64,000 nt of DNA from Flavobacteriaceae bacterium (GTDB taxonomy: Bacteria > Bacteroidota > Bacteroidia > Flavobacteriales > Flavobacteriaceae). The stretch spans positions 1-64,000 of the forward strand of contig JAGYJA010000008.1 in assembly GCA_018402385.1 (NCBI GenBank), read 5' to 3'. Below, one piece after another: positions 8,232-18,900 of the stretch. Position 1 is the first letter of the stretch. Each line of letters opens with the position of its first letter. The translations under genes were made by a program, and so were the position numbers. Under the pieces are notes generated by a model. It was not told the DNA's origin and did no database searches. It saw only the letters and a list, made by a program, of their open reading frames with translations.

Positions 8232-9386
8232 ATGGGCTGTACAAGCTGTTCATCATCAACAAACGGTCAACCCAAAGGCTGCAAAAACAATGGAACTTGT
8301 GGCACAGACGGATGCAACAAGCTTACTGTTTTTGACTGGTTGGCAAATATGACACTTCCCGAAAATCAAGAGCCATTTGATTTTGTAGAAGTACGCTTTA
8401 AAAACGGAAGGAAAGACTTTTTCCATAACAAAGAAAAATTACCTTTGGCAGTAGGCGATGTTGTTGCCACGGAGGCTGCTTCAGGTCACGATATAGGATT
8501 AGTCTCCCTCACCGGAGAACTGGTGCGCATCCAAATGAAAAAGAAAAAGCATCGCATTGAAGAAGATAATTTAAAAATTTACAGGAAAGCATCTCAACGT
8601 GATATTGACATTTGGCAAAAAGCTAGAGACAGAGAAGAAACGGTAAAGGTTAGAGCCCGTCAAATTGCTATTAGACTAAATTTGAAAATGAAAATTTCTG
8701 ATGTCGAGTTTCAGGGCGATGCATCTAAAGCTATTTTCTATTACACAGCTGAAGAACGAGTTGATTTTAGAGAACTCATTAAAGAGTTTGCACACGAGTT
8801 TAATACGCGCATTGAAATGAAACAAGTGGGCTTCAGACAAGAAGCAGCTCGTCTGGGTGGAATTGGCTCCTGCGGTAGAGAACTGTGTTGTTCTACCTGG
8901 TTGACTGATTTTAGGTCTGTGAACACATCAGCTGCTCGCTATCAACAATTGTCTCTCAATCCGCAAAAGCTTGCAGGACAGTGCGGAAAATTAAAGTGCT
9001 GTTTGAATTATGAACTGGATATGTATTTAGAAGCACTTCAACACTTCCCAAGTATCGAGACAAAACTCTTAACAGAAAAAGGAACAGCTGTTTGCCAAAA
9101 ACTGGATATATTCAAAGGCGTTCTTTGGTATGCATATGAAGGTGAATGGATGAACTGGCATGAGCTCAAGGCTGAAAAAGCCAATGAAATCATTGCACTT
9201 AACAAACAAAATAAAAAAGCGGTTAGTCTGGAAGCTTTTGTTGCAGAGGTTGCGTTCTCAGAGGAAGCAGTCTATAACAATGTTGTGGGTCAAGATAGTT
9301 TAACCCGTTTTGATAATCCAAAACGTTCCAAGAATCGTCAAAAGAATCAAAAAAGGAAAAAAAGAAAACCCCAAAAAAATGATTAG
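8232..9386 (+). CDS. ricT: PSP1-domain protein, RicT/YaaT-like
   Basis: 384 residues. The PSP1 domain is recognised by CGRELCCSTWL and GQCGKLKCCLNYE, the two conserved cysteine clusters (residues about 215-260). In Bacillus, RicT works with RicA and RicF as an Fe-S complex affecting RNase Y. In Bacteroidota the role is not established. The N-terminus is unusual in being very Cys-rich (CTSCSS, GCKNNGTCGTDGC in the first 30 residues), suggesting an additional metal site. The C-terminal 25 residues are highly basic. Its stop codon overlaps the gldH start by 8 nt, so the two are translationally coupled. Confidence 0.9.
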   Translation: MGCTSCSSSTNGQPKGCKNNGTCGTDGCNKLTVFDWLANMTLPENQEPFDFVEVRFKNGRKDFFHNKEKLPLAVGDVVATEAASGHDIGLVSLTGELVRIQMKKKKHRIEEDNLKIYRKASQRDIDIWQKARDREETVKVRARQIAIRLNLKMKISDVEFQGDASKAIFYYTAEERVDFRELIKEFAHEFNTRIEMKQVGFRQEAARLGGIGSCGRELCCSTWLTDFRSVNTSAARYQQLSLNPQKLAGQCGKLKCCLNYELDMYLEALQHFPSIETKLLTEKGTAVCQKLDIFKGVLWYAYEGEWMNWHELKAEKANEIIALNKQNKKAVSLEAFVAEVAFSEEAVYNNVVGQDSLTRFDNPKRSKNRQKNQKRKKRKPQKND

Positions 9387-9867
9387 AAAGGCATTCTTCT
9401 TTCTTTTTTCAGGACTCTTGTTAGGTTGTCAAACAAATGAGACTCATAGCGAGTTTGTCACTTTACCAAACCAGTGGCCACTTGATCAAACGCTCGAGTT
9501 TATAATCCCTGAAATAGACTCGTTATCAAGTTATAATTTGTTTTTCACAGTTAGAAACTCAAATGAATTCAAATACAGCAATCTATTTTTAATTGCTGCA
9601 ATTCATTTCCCTAATGGGAAAGTCATTAAGGACACCCTAGAATATCAAATGGCCAATCCAGATGGTACATGGCTAGGAACCGGAAATAGAATAAAAGAAA
9701 ACAAATTGTGGTACAAAGAAAACATACGTTTTTTTGAGGAAGGAAATTATGAAGTTAAATTGAGGCATGCAATGCGCAATAATGCCTCAATTATGGGCGT
9801 TAACGAGCTTGAAGGGATTACAGATGTTGGAATTATTGTTGAAAAGAGTCAGGCCAATAGAGAATAA
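9379..9867 (+). CDS. gldH: Gliding motility lipoprotein GldH
   Basis: 162 residues from ATG 9379, chosen because it yields a clean lipoprotein signal (MIRKAFFFLFSGLLLGC, lipobox LLGC at about 14-17). An upstream ATG at 9310 would place a highly basic segment first. The body has FTVRNSNEF and LRHAMRN, consistent with the GldH family required for gliding in Flavobacterium. It is an outer- or inner-membrane lipoprotein exposed to the periplasm, whose exact task is unknown. The ricT-gldH-PBP1A order, with overlap and a 3-nt gap, indicates one operon. Confidence 0.83.
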   Translation: MIRKAFFFLFSGLLLGCQTNETHSEFVTLPNQWPLDQTLEFIIPEIDSLSSYNLFFTVRNSNEFKYSNLFLIAAIHFPNGKVIKDTLEYQMANPDGTWLGTGNRIKENKLWYKENIRFFEEGNYEVKLRHAMRNNASIMGVNELEGITDVGIIVEKSQANRE

Positions 9868-9870
9868 GTT

Positions 9871-12165
9871 ATGACAAAACACAAAACAAAAAAATCAACT
9901 TCAGAAAGCCGAAAATACATCAAATGGTTTTGGCTCACTGTTGGTGCGGGTCTTACATTTATAGTGCTAATGTTCTTATTGGCATCCTGGGGCGCTTTTG
10001 GTGCTTTACCAACATTTGAAGAACTTGAAAACCCTGAGACCAATCTAGCGACAGAAATTCTTTCTTCAGATGGTCAAACTTTAGGAAAATTTTACAGGGA
10101 AAACAGAACCCCAATTCAATATGAAGACCTCCCGGAACATCTCATTCAGGCAGTAATAGCTACTGAAGATGAACGCTTTTACAATCATGCAGGAATCGAT
10201 GCCAAAGGCTTTGCAAGAGCCGTTTTTTTTCTTGGTAAAAAGGGTGGAGCCAGTACTATTACACAGCAACTATCTAGGCAATTATTTACAGGGGTACGTT
10301 CAAAAAATTTCCTCCAAGCTGTTATCCAAAAAATGAAAGAATGGGTCATTGCAACTCGCTTGGAACGTCAATATACAAAGGAGGAAATTCTTACTATGTA
10401 CCTCAATAAATATGATTTTTTAAATCAAGCTGTAGGAATACGATCAGCATCGCGCATTTATTTTGGCAAAGAACCTAAAGACCTCAATACAGAAGAGGGC
10501 GCCATGCTTGTGGGTATGCTAAAGAACTCATCGCTATTTAATCCCTTACGAAGAGAGGAAATGGTGCATCATAGAAGAAATGTTGTGTTAAAACAAATGG
10601 AAAAAAATAACTTTCTTACAACAGCTATCAAAGATTCACTTCAACAACGCCCATTAGAGCTGAAATATACTCCTGAAGGACATGATGAAGGATTGGCAAC
10701 TTATTTTAGAGAATATGTGAGAGCTGCCATTCAAAAATGGATTGATGAAAACCCAAAGGCCGACGGGACAAAGTACAATATTTATCGTGACGGATTAAAA
10801 ATTTTCACAACGATCGATTCCAAAATGCAAGAATTTGCAGAAAAGGCAGTTCATGCACACCTTGTAAACCTTCAAAGAGAGTTTGATAAACAAAACTTAA
10901 ACAATAAAACAGCCCCCTTTAGAGGAATTACCCCAGAAGAAACAGAAAGTCTTTTGAACAGTGCAATGAAACGGAGTGACAGATGGCGTATTTTGAAAGA
11001 TCAAGGAATGACTGATGAAGAAGTAAAAAACACGTTTTATAAAGAAACTGAAATGAGAGTGTTTTCATGGAAAGGTGATATAGATACTATTATGAAGCCC
11101 ATCGATTCTATCAAATATTATAAATCTTATCTACAGGCTTCGATGATGTCTATGAGTCCGCAAACCGGCGAGGTAAAAGCATGGGTGGGCGGAATTAACT
11201 ATAAGCATTTTAAATATGATATGGTAAAGCAAGGTAAACGCCAAGTTGGTTCGACCTTCAAACCCTTTGTCTATGCCACAGCGATTGACCAGTTGCATAT
11301 GTCACCTTGTGACACTTTACCCAATACACCCTATACCATTGAAGAAGGAAAATATGGTTTATTAAAACCCTGGACTCCCAAAAATGCCGGAGATGAATAT
11401 GGGGGAATGGTAAATCTAAAAGTTGCATTGGCAGAGTCCCATAACGTGGTTTCTGCAAATCTTATTGATAAAACAGGACCCGCTCCTGTGATTGATCTGG
11501 TAAAAAAGTTGGGTATAGACACCTCAGAAATGGCAACCGGACCCGCAATTGCACTTGGCACAACTGATATAAGTATGTTTGAAATGGTTGCAGCATACAG
11601 TGTTTTTGCCAATGAAGGAGTTTATGTAGAACCTGTAATGGTTTTTAGAATAGAAGATAAGAACGGAACCGTTTTGTTTCAACATGTCCCAAACACCCGC
11701 GATGTGATTAGTGCAGAAAGTGCTTATGTAACCACCAGTTTATTGGAAGGTGTTACACAAGGAGGATCTGGAGGACGTTTGAGAAGAACCTGGTCAAATG
11801 AGTTTTACGATAACGTAATGACAGGCTATCCTTATGCATTTACAAACCCCATTGCAGGCAAAACCGGAACAACCCAAAATCAAAGCGACGGCTGGTTTAT
11901 GGGTATGGTTCCAAACCTCGTTACCGGAGTATGGGTGGGTGGAGAAGACAGATCTGTTAGATTTCCCACAATCACTTATGGTCAGGGCGCCACTATGGCT
12001 CTTCCTATATGGGGCTATTTTATGAAGATGTGTTATGAAAATGAAAGCTTAGAGGTTTCTAAAGAGGCCTTTAAAAAGCCAAGTGACCTTTCTATTGAAA
12101 CAGATTGTAGCAAATGGAAAGAAGACCAAGAACGGGACGAGTTGTTGGATGAATTTAGTTTTTAA
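9871..12165 (+). CDS. Penicillin-binding protein 1A (bifunctional transglycosylase/transpeptidase)
   Basis: 764 residues. A class A PBP polymerising and cross-linking peptidoglycan in the periplasm. One N-terminal transmembrane helix (about 15-40) is followed by the GT51 domain, with catalytic E99 in ATEDERFYNH and the GGASTITQQLSRQL block. The transpeptidase domain has S461-T-F-K464, an SHN motif in AESHNVV and K664-T-G. A 70-residue insertion between the two domains (about 340-410) is charged. The start lies 3 nt after gldH. Coupling to ricT and gldH suggests coordinated envelope biogenesis. Confidence 0.95.
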   Translation: MTKHKTKKSTSESRKYIKWFWLTVGAGLTFIVLMFLLASWGAFGALPTFEELENPETNLATEILSSDGQTLGKFYRENRTPIQYEDLPEHLIQAVIATEDERFYNHAGIDAKGFARAVFFLGKKGGASTITQQLSRQLFTGVRSKNFLQAVIQKMKEWVIATRLERQYTKEEILTMYLNKYDFLNQAVGIRSASRIYFGKEPKDLNTEEGAMLVGMLKNSSLFNPLRREEMVHHRRNVVLKQMEKNNFLTTAIKDSLQQRPLELKYTPEGHDEGLATYFREYVRAAIQKWIDENPKADGTKYNIYRDGLKIFTTIDSKMQEFAEKAVHAHLVNLQREFDKQNLNNKTAPFRGITPEETESLLNSAMKRSDRWRILKDQGMTDEEVKNTFYKETEMRVFSWKGDIDTIMKPIDSIKYYKSYLQASMMSMSPQTGEVKAWVGGINYKHFKYDMVKQGKRQVGSTFKPFVYATAIDQLHMSPCDTLPNTPYTIEEGKYGLLKPWTPKNAGDEYGGMVNLKVALAESHNVVSANLIDKTGPAPVIDLVKKLGIDTSEMATGPAIALGTTDISMFEMVAAYSVFANEGVYVEPVMVFRIEDKNGTVLFQHVPNTRDVISAESAYVTTSLLEGVTQGGSGGRLRRTWSNEFYDNVMTGYPYAFTNPIAGKTGTTQNQSDGWFMGMVPNLVTGVWVGGEDRSVRFPTITYGQGATMALPIWGYFMKMCYENESLEVSKEAFKKPSDLSIETDCSKWKEDQERDELLDEFSF

Positions 12166-12174
12166 AACAAGAGT

Positions 12175-12876
12175 ATGATACAAAAAACAATTTCAGGACT
12201 AGATGAAGCTTGTAAAGGTGTTAAAGACGGAATGACCTTGATGTTTGGTGGGTTTGGACTAAGTGGTATCCCCGAAAATGCGATAGCACATTTAGTGAAA
12301 AAAGGAGTAAAAAACCTTACGTGCATATCAAATAATGCCGGAGTTGACGATTTTGGCTTGGGACTGTTGCTTCACAAAAAGCAAATAAAAAAAATGATTT
12401 CCTCCTATGTGGGAGAAAATGCAGAATTTGAGCGACAAATGCTAAGTGGCGAACTGGATGTAGAATTAATTCCTCAGGGAACATTGGCACAACGCTGCCA
12501 AGCTGCACAAGCAGGTTTTCCGGCTTTTTATACACCTGCAGGCTATGGGACTGAAGTAGCAGAAGGAAAAGAAACTCGTGAATTTAATGGTAAATGGTAT
12601 GTGCTGGAAAAAGCTTTTGAAGCAGACTATGCATTTGTAAAGGCCTGGAAAGGGGATACTGCAGGAAATTTAATCTTTAAAGGCACCGCAAGAAATTTTA
12701 ACCCCAATATGTGTGGGGCAGCAAAAATTACAATTGCTGAGGTAGAAGAACTTGTACCGGCAGGAGAACTCGACCCCAATCAAGTCCATATACCCGGAAT
12801 TTTTGTACAACACATTTTTCAAGGGTCAAACTATGAAAAACGAATTGAACAACTCACGGTAAGAAAAAGAAATTAA
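12175..12876 (+). CDS. 3-oxoacid CoA-transferase subunit A
   Basis: 233 residues. Family I CoA-transferase alpha subunit (ScoA/AtoD/PcaI type), transferring CoA from succinyl-CoA to a 3-oxoacid such as acetoacetate. [13 protein letters not shown] near the N-terminus is the CoA-binding loop, and the segment [16 protein letters not shown] is typical of succinyl-CoA:acetoacetate transferase rather than glutaconate transferase. It is separated by 2 nt from subunit B and lies 9 nt after the PBP1A gene, so it may be read with it. Confidence 0.92.
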   Translation: MIQKTISGLDEACKGVKDGMTLMFGGFGLSGIPENAIAHLVKKGVKNLTCISNNAGVDDFGLGLLLHKKQIKKMISSYVGENAEFERQMLSGELDVELIPQGTLAQRCQAAQAGFPAFYTPAGYGTEVAEGKETREFNGKWYVLEKAFEADYAFVKAWKGDTAGNLIFKGTARNFNPNMCGAAKITIAEVEELVPAGELDPNQVHIPGIFVQHIFQGSNYEKRIEQLTVRKRN

Positions 12877-12878
12877 TT

Positions 12879-13535
12879 ATGGGACTATCCAAAGAACAAA
12901 TAGCACAACGCATCGCAAAAGAAGTCAAAGACGGTTACTATGTAAACTTGGGGATTGGTATCCCCACCTTAGTTGCAAATTTCGTTCGTGACGATATTGA
13001 TGTGGAGTTTCAGAGTGAGAATGGCGTTTTGGGGATGGGTCCCTTTCCTTTTGAAGGGGAAGAAGACCCTGATTTAATCAATGCCGGTAAGCAAACCATT
13101 ACAACCCTTCCGGGTGCTTCTTTTTTTGATTCTGCAATGAGCTTTTCTATGATTAGAGGTAAACACGTTGATTTGACTATACTTGGTGCAATGGAAGTGG
13201 ATGAAAACGGTGATATTGCCAACTGGAAAATACCCGGCAAAATGGTAAAAGGAATGGGCGGCGCTATGGATCTTGTCGCTTCTGCCGAAAACATAATTGT
13301 TGCTATGATGCACACTAACAGAGCAGGAGAATCCAAACTACTTAAAAAGTGTTCGCTGCCATTAACAGGTGTTAAGTGTGTCAAAAAAGTGGTGACAGAC
13401 CTGGCAGTTCTTGAAATAACTGAAAAAGGATTTAAATTACTCGAGCGCGCTCCCGGCGTTTCTGTAGAAGCTATTCAAAATGCAACAGAAGGCACACTTT
13501 TAATTGAGGGTACTATACCTGAAATGAAATTCTAA
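12879..13535 (+). CDS. 3-oxoacid CoA-transferase subunit B
   Basis: 218 residues. The beta subunit carries the catalytic glutamate: E47 in the SENGVLGMGP motif forms the glutamyl-CoA thioester intermediate. GIGIPTLV, GGAMDLV and the C-terminal TEGTLLIEG segment are conserved in ScoB. With the upstream subunit A it completes the enzyme used in ketone-body or 3-oxoacid catabolism, and possibly in amino acid breakdown. A terminator follows. Confidence 0.94.
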   Translation: MGLSKEQIAQRIAKEVKDGYYVNLGIGIPTLVANFVRDDIDVEFQSENGVLGMGPFPFEGEEDPDLINAGKQTITTLPGASFFDSAMSFSMIRGKHVDLTILGAMEVDENGDIANWKIPGKMVKGMGGAMDLVASAENIIVAMMHTNRAGESKLLKKCSLPLTGVKCVKKVVTDLAVLEITEKGFKLLERAPGVSVEAIQNATEGTLLIEGTIPEMKF

Positions 13536-13566
13536 ATATTTTTCTTTCACATTATTGTATTTGAAT

Positions 13567-13594
13567 GAACCTTCAGTATGAGGGTTCTTTTTTT
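13567..13594 (+). terminator. Rho-independent terminator after the CoA-transferase genes
   Basis: Stem GAACCTTCA / TGAGGGTTC (one G.T pair) with a 3-nt loop, followed by seven T's. Confidence 0.88.
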
Positions 13595-13783
13595 GCTTCA
13601 AAAAAGCCAATTTGTAGGTAAAAAACTGCCGAAATGTTAAAATATAATGTATTTCATCGAATAAATATGTATTTAATCGTCAATATGTGATTTTTGTTTG
13701 CATATTAGCAGTCCCAAAATTAACCAGCTTACTTAACATAAGCTATGTAAGTTATAGAAGTAATAAACAAAAGGATTGAAAAG

Positions 13784-13894
13784 ATGACAAAAGTCAAAAG
13801 AAATTTTCAAGCATTGCACATAAAAATTAAACCTACTTTAATTTTAGTTAATAGTGTGCTCTACATTTCCAAAAAAGTTTTTTTATTGATGTAA
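13784..13894 (+). CDS. Possible 36-residue small protein
   Basis: An ATG at 13784 preceded by an A/G-rich stretch (AAAAGGATTGAAAAG) opens a frame reading MTKVKRNFQALHIKIKPTLI and onward for 36 residues: basic N-terminus, then a short hydrophobic stretch. It sits alone in a 480-nt gap and is followed by its own strong terminator at 13941. I do not recognise it. The transcript could equally be non-coding. A palindromic patch (ACATAAGCTATGT, 13736-13748) lies upstream. Confidence 0.25.
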   Translation: MTKVKRNFQALHIKIKPTLILVNSVLYISKKVFLLM

Positions 13895-13940
13895 CTAAAA
13901 ATAAACCCCGAATCTGTTGACATTTTCAGATTTAAAGGTC

Positions 13941-13979
13941 AATCCCGCTCTTTGTGAGGTTAGAGCGGGATTTTTTTAT
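13941..13979. terminator. Strong terminator between the small ORF and the ABC ATPase gene
   Basis: Perfect 11-bp GC-rich stem AATCCCGCTCT / AGAGCGGGATT with a 10-nt loop, followed by T's on the + strand. Its existence implies that something is transcribed rightward in the 13.6-13.9 kb gap. It may also end the leftward ABC transcript. Confidence 0.85.
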
Positions 13980-14015
13980 TCCTAAAATTCAGAAAAACCA
14001 TTAATAAATTTCAAA

Positions 14016-15707
14016 TTAATTTCCCTTAGGAATTGCTTCAATCAGTTTTTTAGTATATGATTTTAAAGGATTTGCATAAATTTCATCTGCCTCTCCAATT
14101 TCCTCAATTTTACCGGCATTCATCACCATAAGTTGGTCTGCCATAAATTTCACAACTGCCAGGTCATGCGAAATAAAGAGATAGCTGAATCCATATTTTT
14201 CTTTAAGCCCATTTAAAAGATTTAAAACCTGTGCCTGCACAGAGATATCTAGCGCAGAAACAGATTCATCACATATAATTAATTTTGGTTCTACAGCAAT
14301 GGTTCTGGCTATACCAACTCGCTGTCTTTGACCGCCAGAAAGTTGATGCGGATACCGATAATAATATTCTTCACTTAACCCAACCTGAACTAAAAGTTGG
14401 ATGACTTTTTCCTTTCTCATCTTGTCGCTGTAATGCAGCTTATGAACCTTCATAGGTTCCAGAATTGATTCCCCAATTAACACTCGGGGATTGAGTGATG
14501 AATAAGGATCTTGAAAGATAATTTGGATTTCTTTTCGGTATTTTTTAAAGTCTCTTTCGCTTAAAGCGGAAATATTTTTACCTTTATAATAAATGCTTCC
14601 GGAAGTTGCTTTGTCGAGTTGAAGTAACGCTTTACCCAAAGTAGATTTTCCACAACCTGACTCACCCACAAGGCCTAGTGTTTCGCCTTCATAAATCTCA
14701 AAACTTACATCATCAACAGCCTTGGTGACCTTTTTATTTCTAAAAATACCAACTGAGGAATAGTATTCCTTTTTGAGGTTTTGGACTTTAAGCAATGGAG
14801 CTGTACTATATATTTTCTTATGCTTTGCTGCTCTTTGTATTTCTGAAATGAATGTCGAATTGACTTTGTTTTCCAAAAAATCTTGAATCGTTGACAGCTT
14901 TTCTTGTCTTTGTTTTAAGCTGGGGCGGGCATGTATCAAGGCCTTGGTGTAGGAGTGTTTTGGGGTGATAAAAATTTCCTGTACTGTTCCTTGTTCTACA
15001 ATTTCGCCTTGATACATCACCAAAATTCTGTTAGCAATTTCAGAAACTAAAGTCAAGTCGTGAGATATAAAAATAATACTCATTTCTGTTTCTTTTTGTA
15101 ATTCTTTTAAAAGCAAAATGATTTCCTTTTGAACAGTCACATCCAGGGCAGTCGTGGGTTCATCGGCGATTAAAATTTTGGGTTTGCATGCAATGGCCAT
15201 AGCAATCATAACACGTTGCATTTGTCCGCCGCTTATTTGATGGGGGTATTTATTATATATTTCTTTGGGGTCTGGTAGCTTTACTTTTTCAAAAAGTAAG
15301 AGGGTTTCTTTTTTTGCCGCTTTGTGCGAAAGGGATTTGTGGTGCACTAATATTTCTGAAACTTGATTTCCACAACACATCGAGGGGTTTAAAGCACTCA
15401 TGGGTTCCTGAAAAATCATAGAAATGGAATTTCCTCTAAGTTTTCTAAGGTCTTTTTCAGAAAGATTTTGAAGTGATTGCTCTTCAAAAATGATTTCCCC
15501 ATTTTTTATTTTAGAAATATTTTTTGGCAGTAAACCCACTAAAGATAAAGTAGTTACTGATTTTCCGGAACCAGACTCACCTACAATACCTAAAATTTCA
15601 TTTTTATCTAGGCTAAAAGAAACAGATTTCACAACCTCATTTTCCACTTTTCCTGAAAAAAAGGAAATAGATAAATCTTGGATGGATAAAAGAGAATTCT
15701 TATTCAT
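14016..15707 (-). CDS. Peptide/nickel-type ABC transporter ATPase, two fused domains (DppD-DppF-like)
   Basis: 563 residues holding two complete ABC ATPase domains. The first has Walker A GESGSGKS (about 44-51) and signature SGGQMQR. The second has GESGCGKS (about 350-357) and LSGGQRQRVGIARTI. Each is followed by the oligopeptide-binding C-terminal extension that ends in a KSYTKxLIxAxP-type segment. It would power uptake of peptides or related solutes through an inner-membrane permease. No permease or binding-protein gene is adjacent, so its partners must be elsewhere. This fused arrangement is common in Bacteroidota. Confidence 0.92.
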   Translation of the reverse strand: MNKNSLLSIQDLSISFFSGKVENEVVKSVSFSLDKNEILGIVGESGSGKSVTTLSLVGLLPKNISKIKNGEIIFEEQSLQNLSEKDLRKLRGNSISMIFQEPMSALNPSMCCGNQVSEILVHHKSLSHKAAKKETLLLFEKVKLPDPKEIYNKYPHQISGGQMQRVMIAMAIACKPKILIADEPTTALDVTVQKEIILLLKELQKETEMSIIFISHDLTLVSEIANRILVMYQGEIVEQGTVQEIFITPKHSYTKALIHARPSLKQRQEKLSTIQDFLENKVNSTFISEIQRAAKHKKIYSTAPLLKVQNLKKEYYSSVGIFRNKKVTKAVDDVSFEIYEGETLGLVGESGCGKSTLGKALLQLDKATSGSIYYKGKNISALSERDFKKYRKEIQIIFQDPYSSLNPRVLIGESILEPMKVHKLHYSDKMRKEKVIQLLVQVGLSEEYYYRYPHQLSGGQRQRVGIARTIAVEPKLIICDESVSALDISVQAQVLNLLNGLKEKYGFSYLFISHDLAVVKFMADQLMVMNAGKIEEIGEADEIYANPLKSYTKKLIEAIPKGN

Positions 15708-15850
15708 TTACCAAATATACTAGTAATTAAAATGCTTTTCAAAGAAAAAATTAAGCATAGAATTAAGAGATAATTAATAAACTTATTAACAAAAAATGCA
15801 TTTCAACGATAAAATTATCAATTGAGCAAGGTTTTTTTTAAATTTAAATC

Positions 15851-15882
15851 CACTTTAATATTTTATCTTGAAAGTTAAAGTG
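15851..15882. repeat. Short inverted repeat upstream of the subtilase gene
   Basis: CACTTTAA (15851-15858) and TTAAAGTG (15875-15882), 16 nt apart and 41 nt before the start codon of the secreted protease. It could be an operator or part of the 5' untranslated region. Confidence 0.3.
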
Positions 15883-15922
15883 TAGAACAAACCCTTTATT
15901 GTTTAATTAATCCAATTACTTT

Positions 15923-18900
15923 ATGAAAAATTTTGTCTCGATGAGTAAAATAGTCCTTTCCGTTTTACTACTTAGTTACTCTGTTGTTTTTTCCCAAACG
16001 AAGGAAGAACAGGAATTAATAACCTCACGTTATGATTTACAAACTTTAAATCAATTGGAAAGTTCATTTTCAAGCCAAGCTTTGCAGCAAAAGCAAACTG
16101 CTTTTCAATTTGCTCAACAAAGAGGTATTGAAACTACCATTACCCTTGAAGATGGTGGATTTGCAGAATTACAACGTATTGATTCTGATGGCAGTTTAAT
16201 TTATTACCGAACATTAAATGTAGATGCAGCAAGATCCACCCGAACCAATCACTTGAATTCTGGCGGTTCATTAGGGCTCAATTTAATGGGCCAAAATATG
16301 AGAGCCCACGTTTGGGATGGAGGACACGCCAGAGCTTCTCATCAAGAGTATGATGGTGCCGGTGGCACAAACAGATATACTGTGGCAGATGGAAGTACTT
16401 CTTTAAATTTTCACGCAGCTCACGTGACAGGAACCATTATGGCTTCTGGAGTGGTTGCCAATGCAAAAGGAATGGCTCCTCACGCACTTGTTTCTGGCTA
16501 TGACTGGAACAGTGATTTATCTGAAGCCACATCGGCTGCCGGGAATGGAATGTTAGTTTCCAATCATTCTTATGGTTTTCGTTCAGATTTAGTTCCAGAT
16601 TACTATTTTGGGGCTTATATCACCGATTCCAGGGACTGGGATGCACTTCATTACAACGCACCATACTATTTAATGGTAGTCGCTGCTGGAAATGATGGAA
16701 CGACAAATTATAATGGGGCTCCTTTAAACTCCAGTTTTCCTCAATATGATAAACTAACGGGTCATTCTACTTCAAAAAATAATATGGTAGTGGCTAGTGC
16801 GCAAGATGCCAATGTGAATAGTAACGGCGATTTGATATCTGTGAATATTAGCTCTTTTAGTAGTCAAGGCCCAACAGATGATTATCGAATTAAACCTGAT
16901 ATTACAGGTAATGGTCAAGGAGTGTATTCAACTTATCAAAACAGTGACAATGCATACAATACCATTTCAGGAACTTCCATGGCTTCACCTAATGTAGCCG
17001 GGTCACTATTACTTTTACAGCAACATGCCAATAATGTAAATGGAAACTATATGCGTTCATCCACTTTAAAAGGAGTAGCTTTACATACAGCAGATGATGC
17101 CGGTATGACTGGTCCTGATGCCATTTTTGGCTGGGGATTGATGAACGCAAAACGAGCCGCTGAGGCCATTTCAAACAATGGGAATGAATCTCTAATAAGT
17201 GAGTTAACCCTATTTCCGGGTCAAACTTATACCATTGAAGTTGATAGTGATGGAGTGAATGCCCTTATGGCTTCCATCTCCTGGACAGATCCTGCTGGAA
17301 CTGCAACTACATCAACAAATAATACGACTCCGCGATTGGTAAATGATTTGGATATAAGAGTTACTCAAGGAGGAAATACTTATTACCCCTGGAGACTTAC
17401 AGGCGTTAACACAAATGCAAATAATGGAGATAATAATCGCGATCCTTTTGAGCGAGTGGATGTAGCCAATGCATCGGGGACTTATACAATTACGGTCACT
17501 CACAAAGGAAGCCTTTCCGGCGGAAGCCAAAACTATTCTTTAATTATAACCGGAATTTCTAGTGAACCTGTTGCTTGTACTGCAACTGTTCCTTCCGGAC
17601 TCACTCCTTCTGGTGTGGGAACCACTTCAGCTATATTATCCTGGAACTCTGTTGATGGAGCAACATACGATTTAAGATACCGTATTCAAGGAACAACAAA
17701 CTGGACAACTTTAGCAGTTTCAAGCACAACAACGACGCTTTCAGGCTTATCTGAAAACACTTCTTATGAAGCACAAGTGAGAAGTAAGTGTTCTGATGGG
17801 ACGAATTCAAATTACTCGGAATCGGTTACCTTTACCACACAGGAAGTTCAGCTGGAATATTGTAACTCACAAGGAACTAATGTGAGTGATGAGTATATTA
17901 GCAGGGTACAACTCAACACTATAAATAACCCTTCAGGTTCAGGAAATGGTTATTCAGATTTCACCAATATTTCAACTGATTTGACTAAAGGAGATGCCTA
18001 TACCATTACTGTGACTCCCACCTGGACAGGGACAGTTTATGCAGAAGGTTATGCTGTTTGGATAGACTACAATAATGATGGAGATTTTACAGATGCCGGA
18101 GAACAGGTATGGTCACAGTCTCCAACAACTGCAAGTCCCGTAAGTGGGTCATTTACAATTCCTGCAGGAGCAGTAGAAGGACCCACTAGAATGAGGGTTT
18201 CTATGAAATACAACGGAATTCCTACAGCTTGTGAAACATTTACCTGGGGCGAGGTCGAAGATTACACAGTGAATATAGTGGGTGAAGGACCCGATACCCA
18301 AGCTCCAACAGTGCCAACAAATTTAACAGCTTCTAACATCACACAAACAACACTAGATTTAAGCTGGAATGCCTCAACTGACAATGTGGGTGTTGTGGGT
18401 TATGATGTATATATGGGGAGTACTTTATTAGGAACAGTAACAGGTACCACAGCATCAGTTACCGGTTTGACAGCAAGTACATCGTATAGTTTTACAGTAA
18501 GAGCTAAAGATGCTGCAGGAAATGTTTCAGCTGCAAGTAGTGCACTTAATGTAACAACACTGGCTCCACCAGATACTCAAGCGCCAACAGCTCCAACGAA
18601 TTTGACAGCATCAAACATTACCCAGACAACAGTTGATTTATCTTGGGGTGCTTCTGCTGACAATGTGGGGGTTGTAGGTTATGATGTTTATATGGGCAGT
18701 ACACTTTTAGGAACTGTATCAGGCACTTCTGCTTCAATTACGGGATTGGTGGCTGGCACCACTTATAGTTTTTCAGTTAGGGCCAAAGATGCTGCCGGGA
18801 ATGAATCTCCTTCAAGTAACGTTGTTTCGGTCACAACTTTAGGAAATACCATAACCTATTGTACTTCACAGGGAAACAACTCCAGTGATGAATGGATTCA

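Noticed and set aside
13010..13384. Antisense 124-codon frame across CoA-transferase subunit B
   Set aside because: It mirrors the codon use of the sense gene and has no start context.
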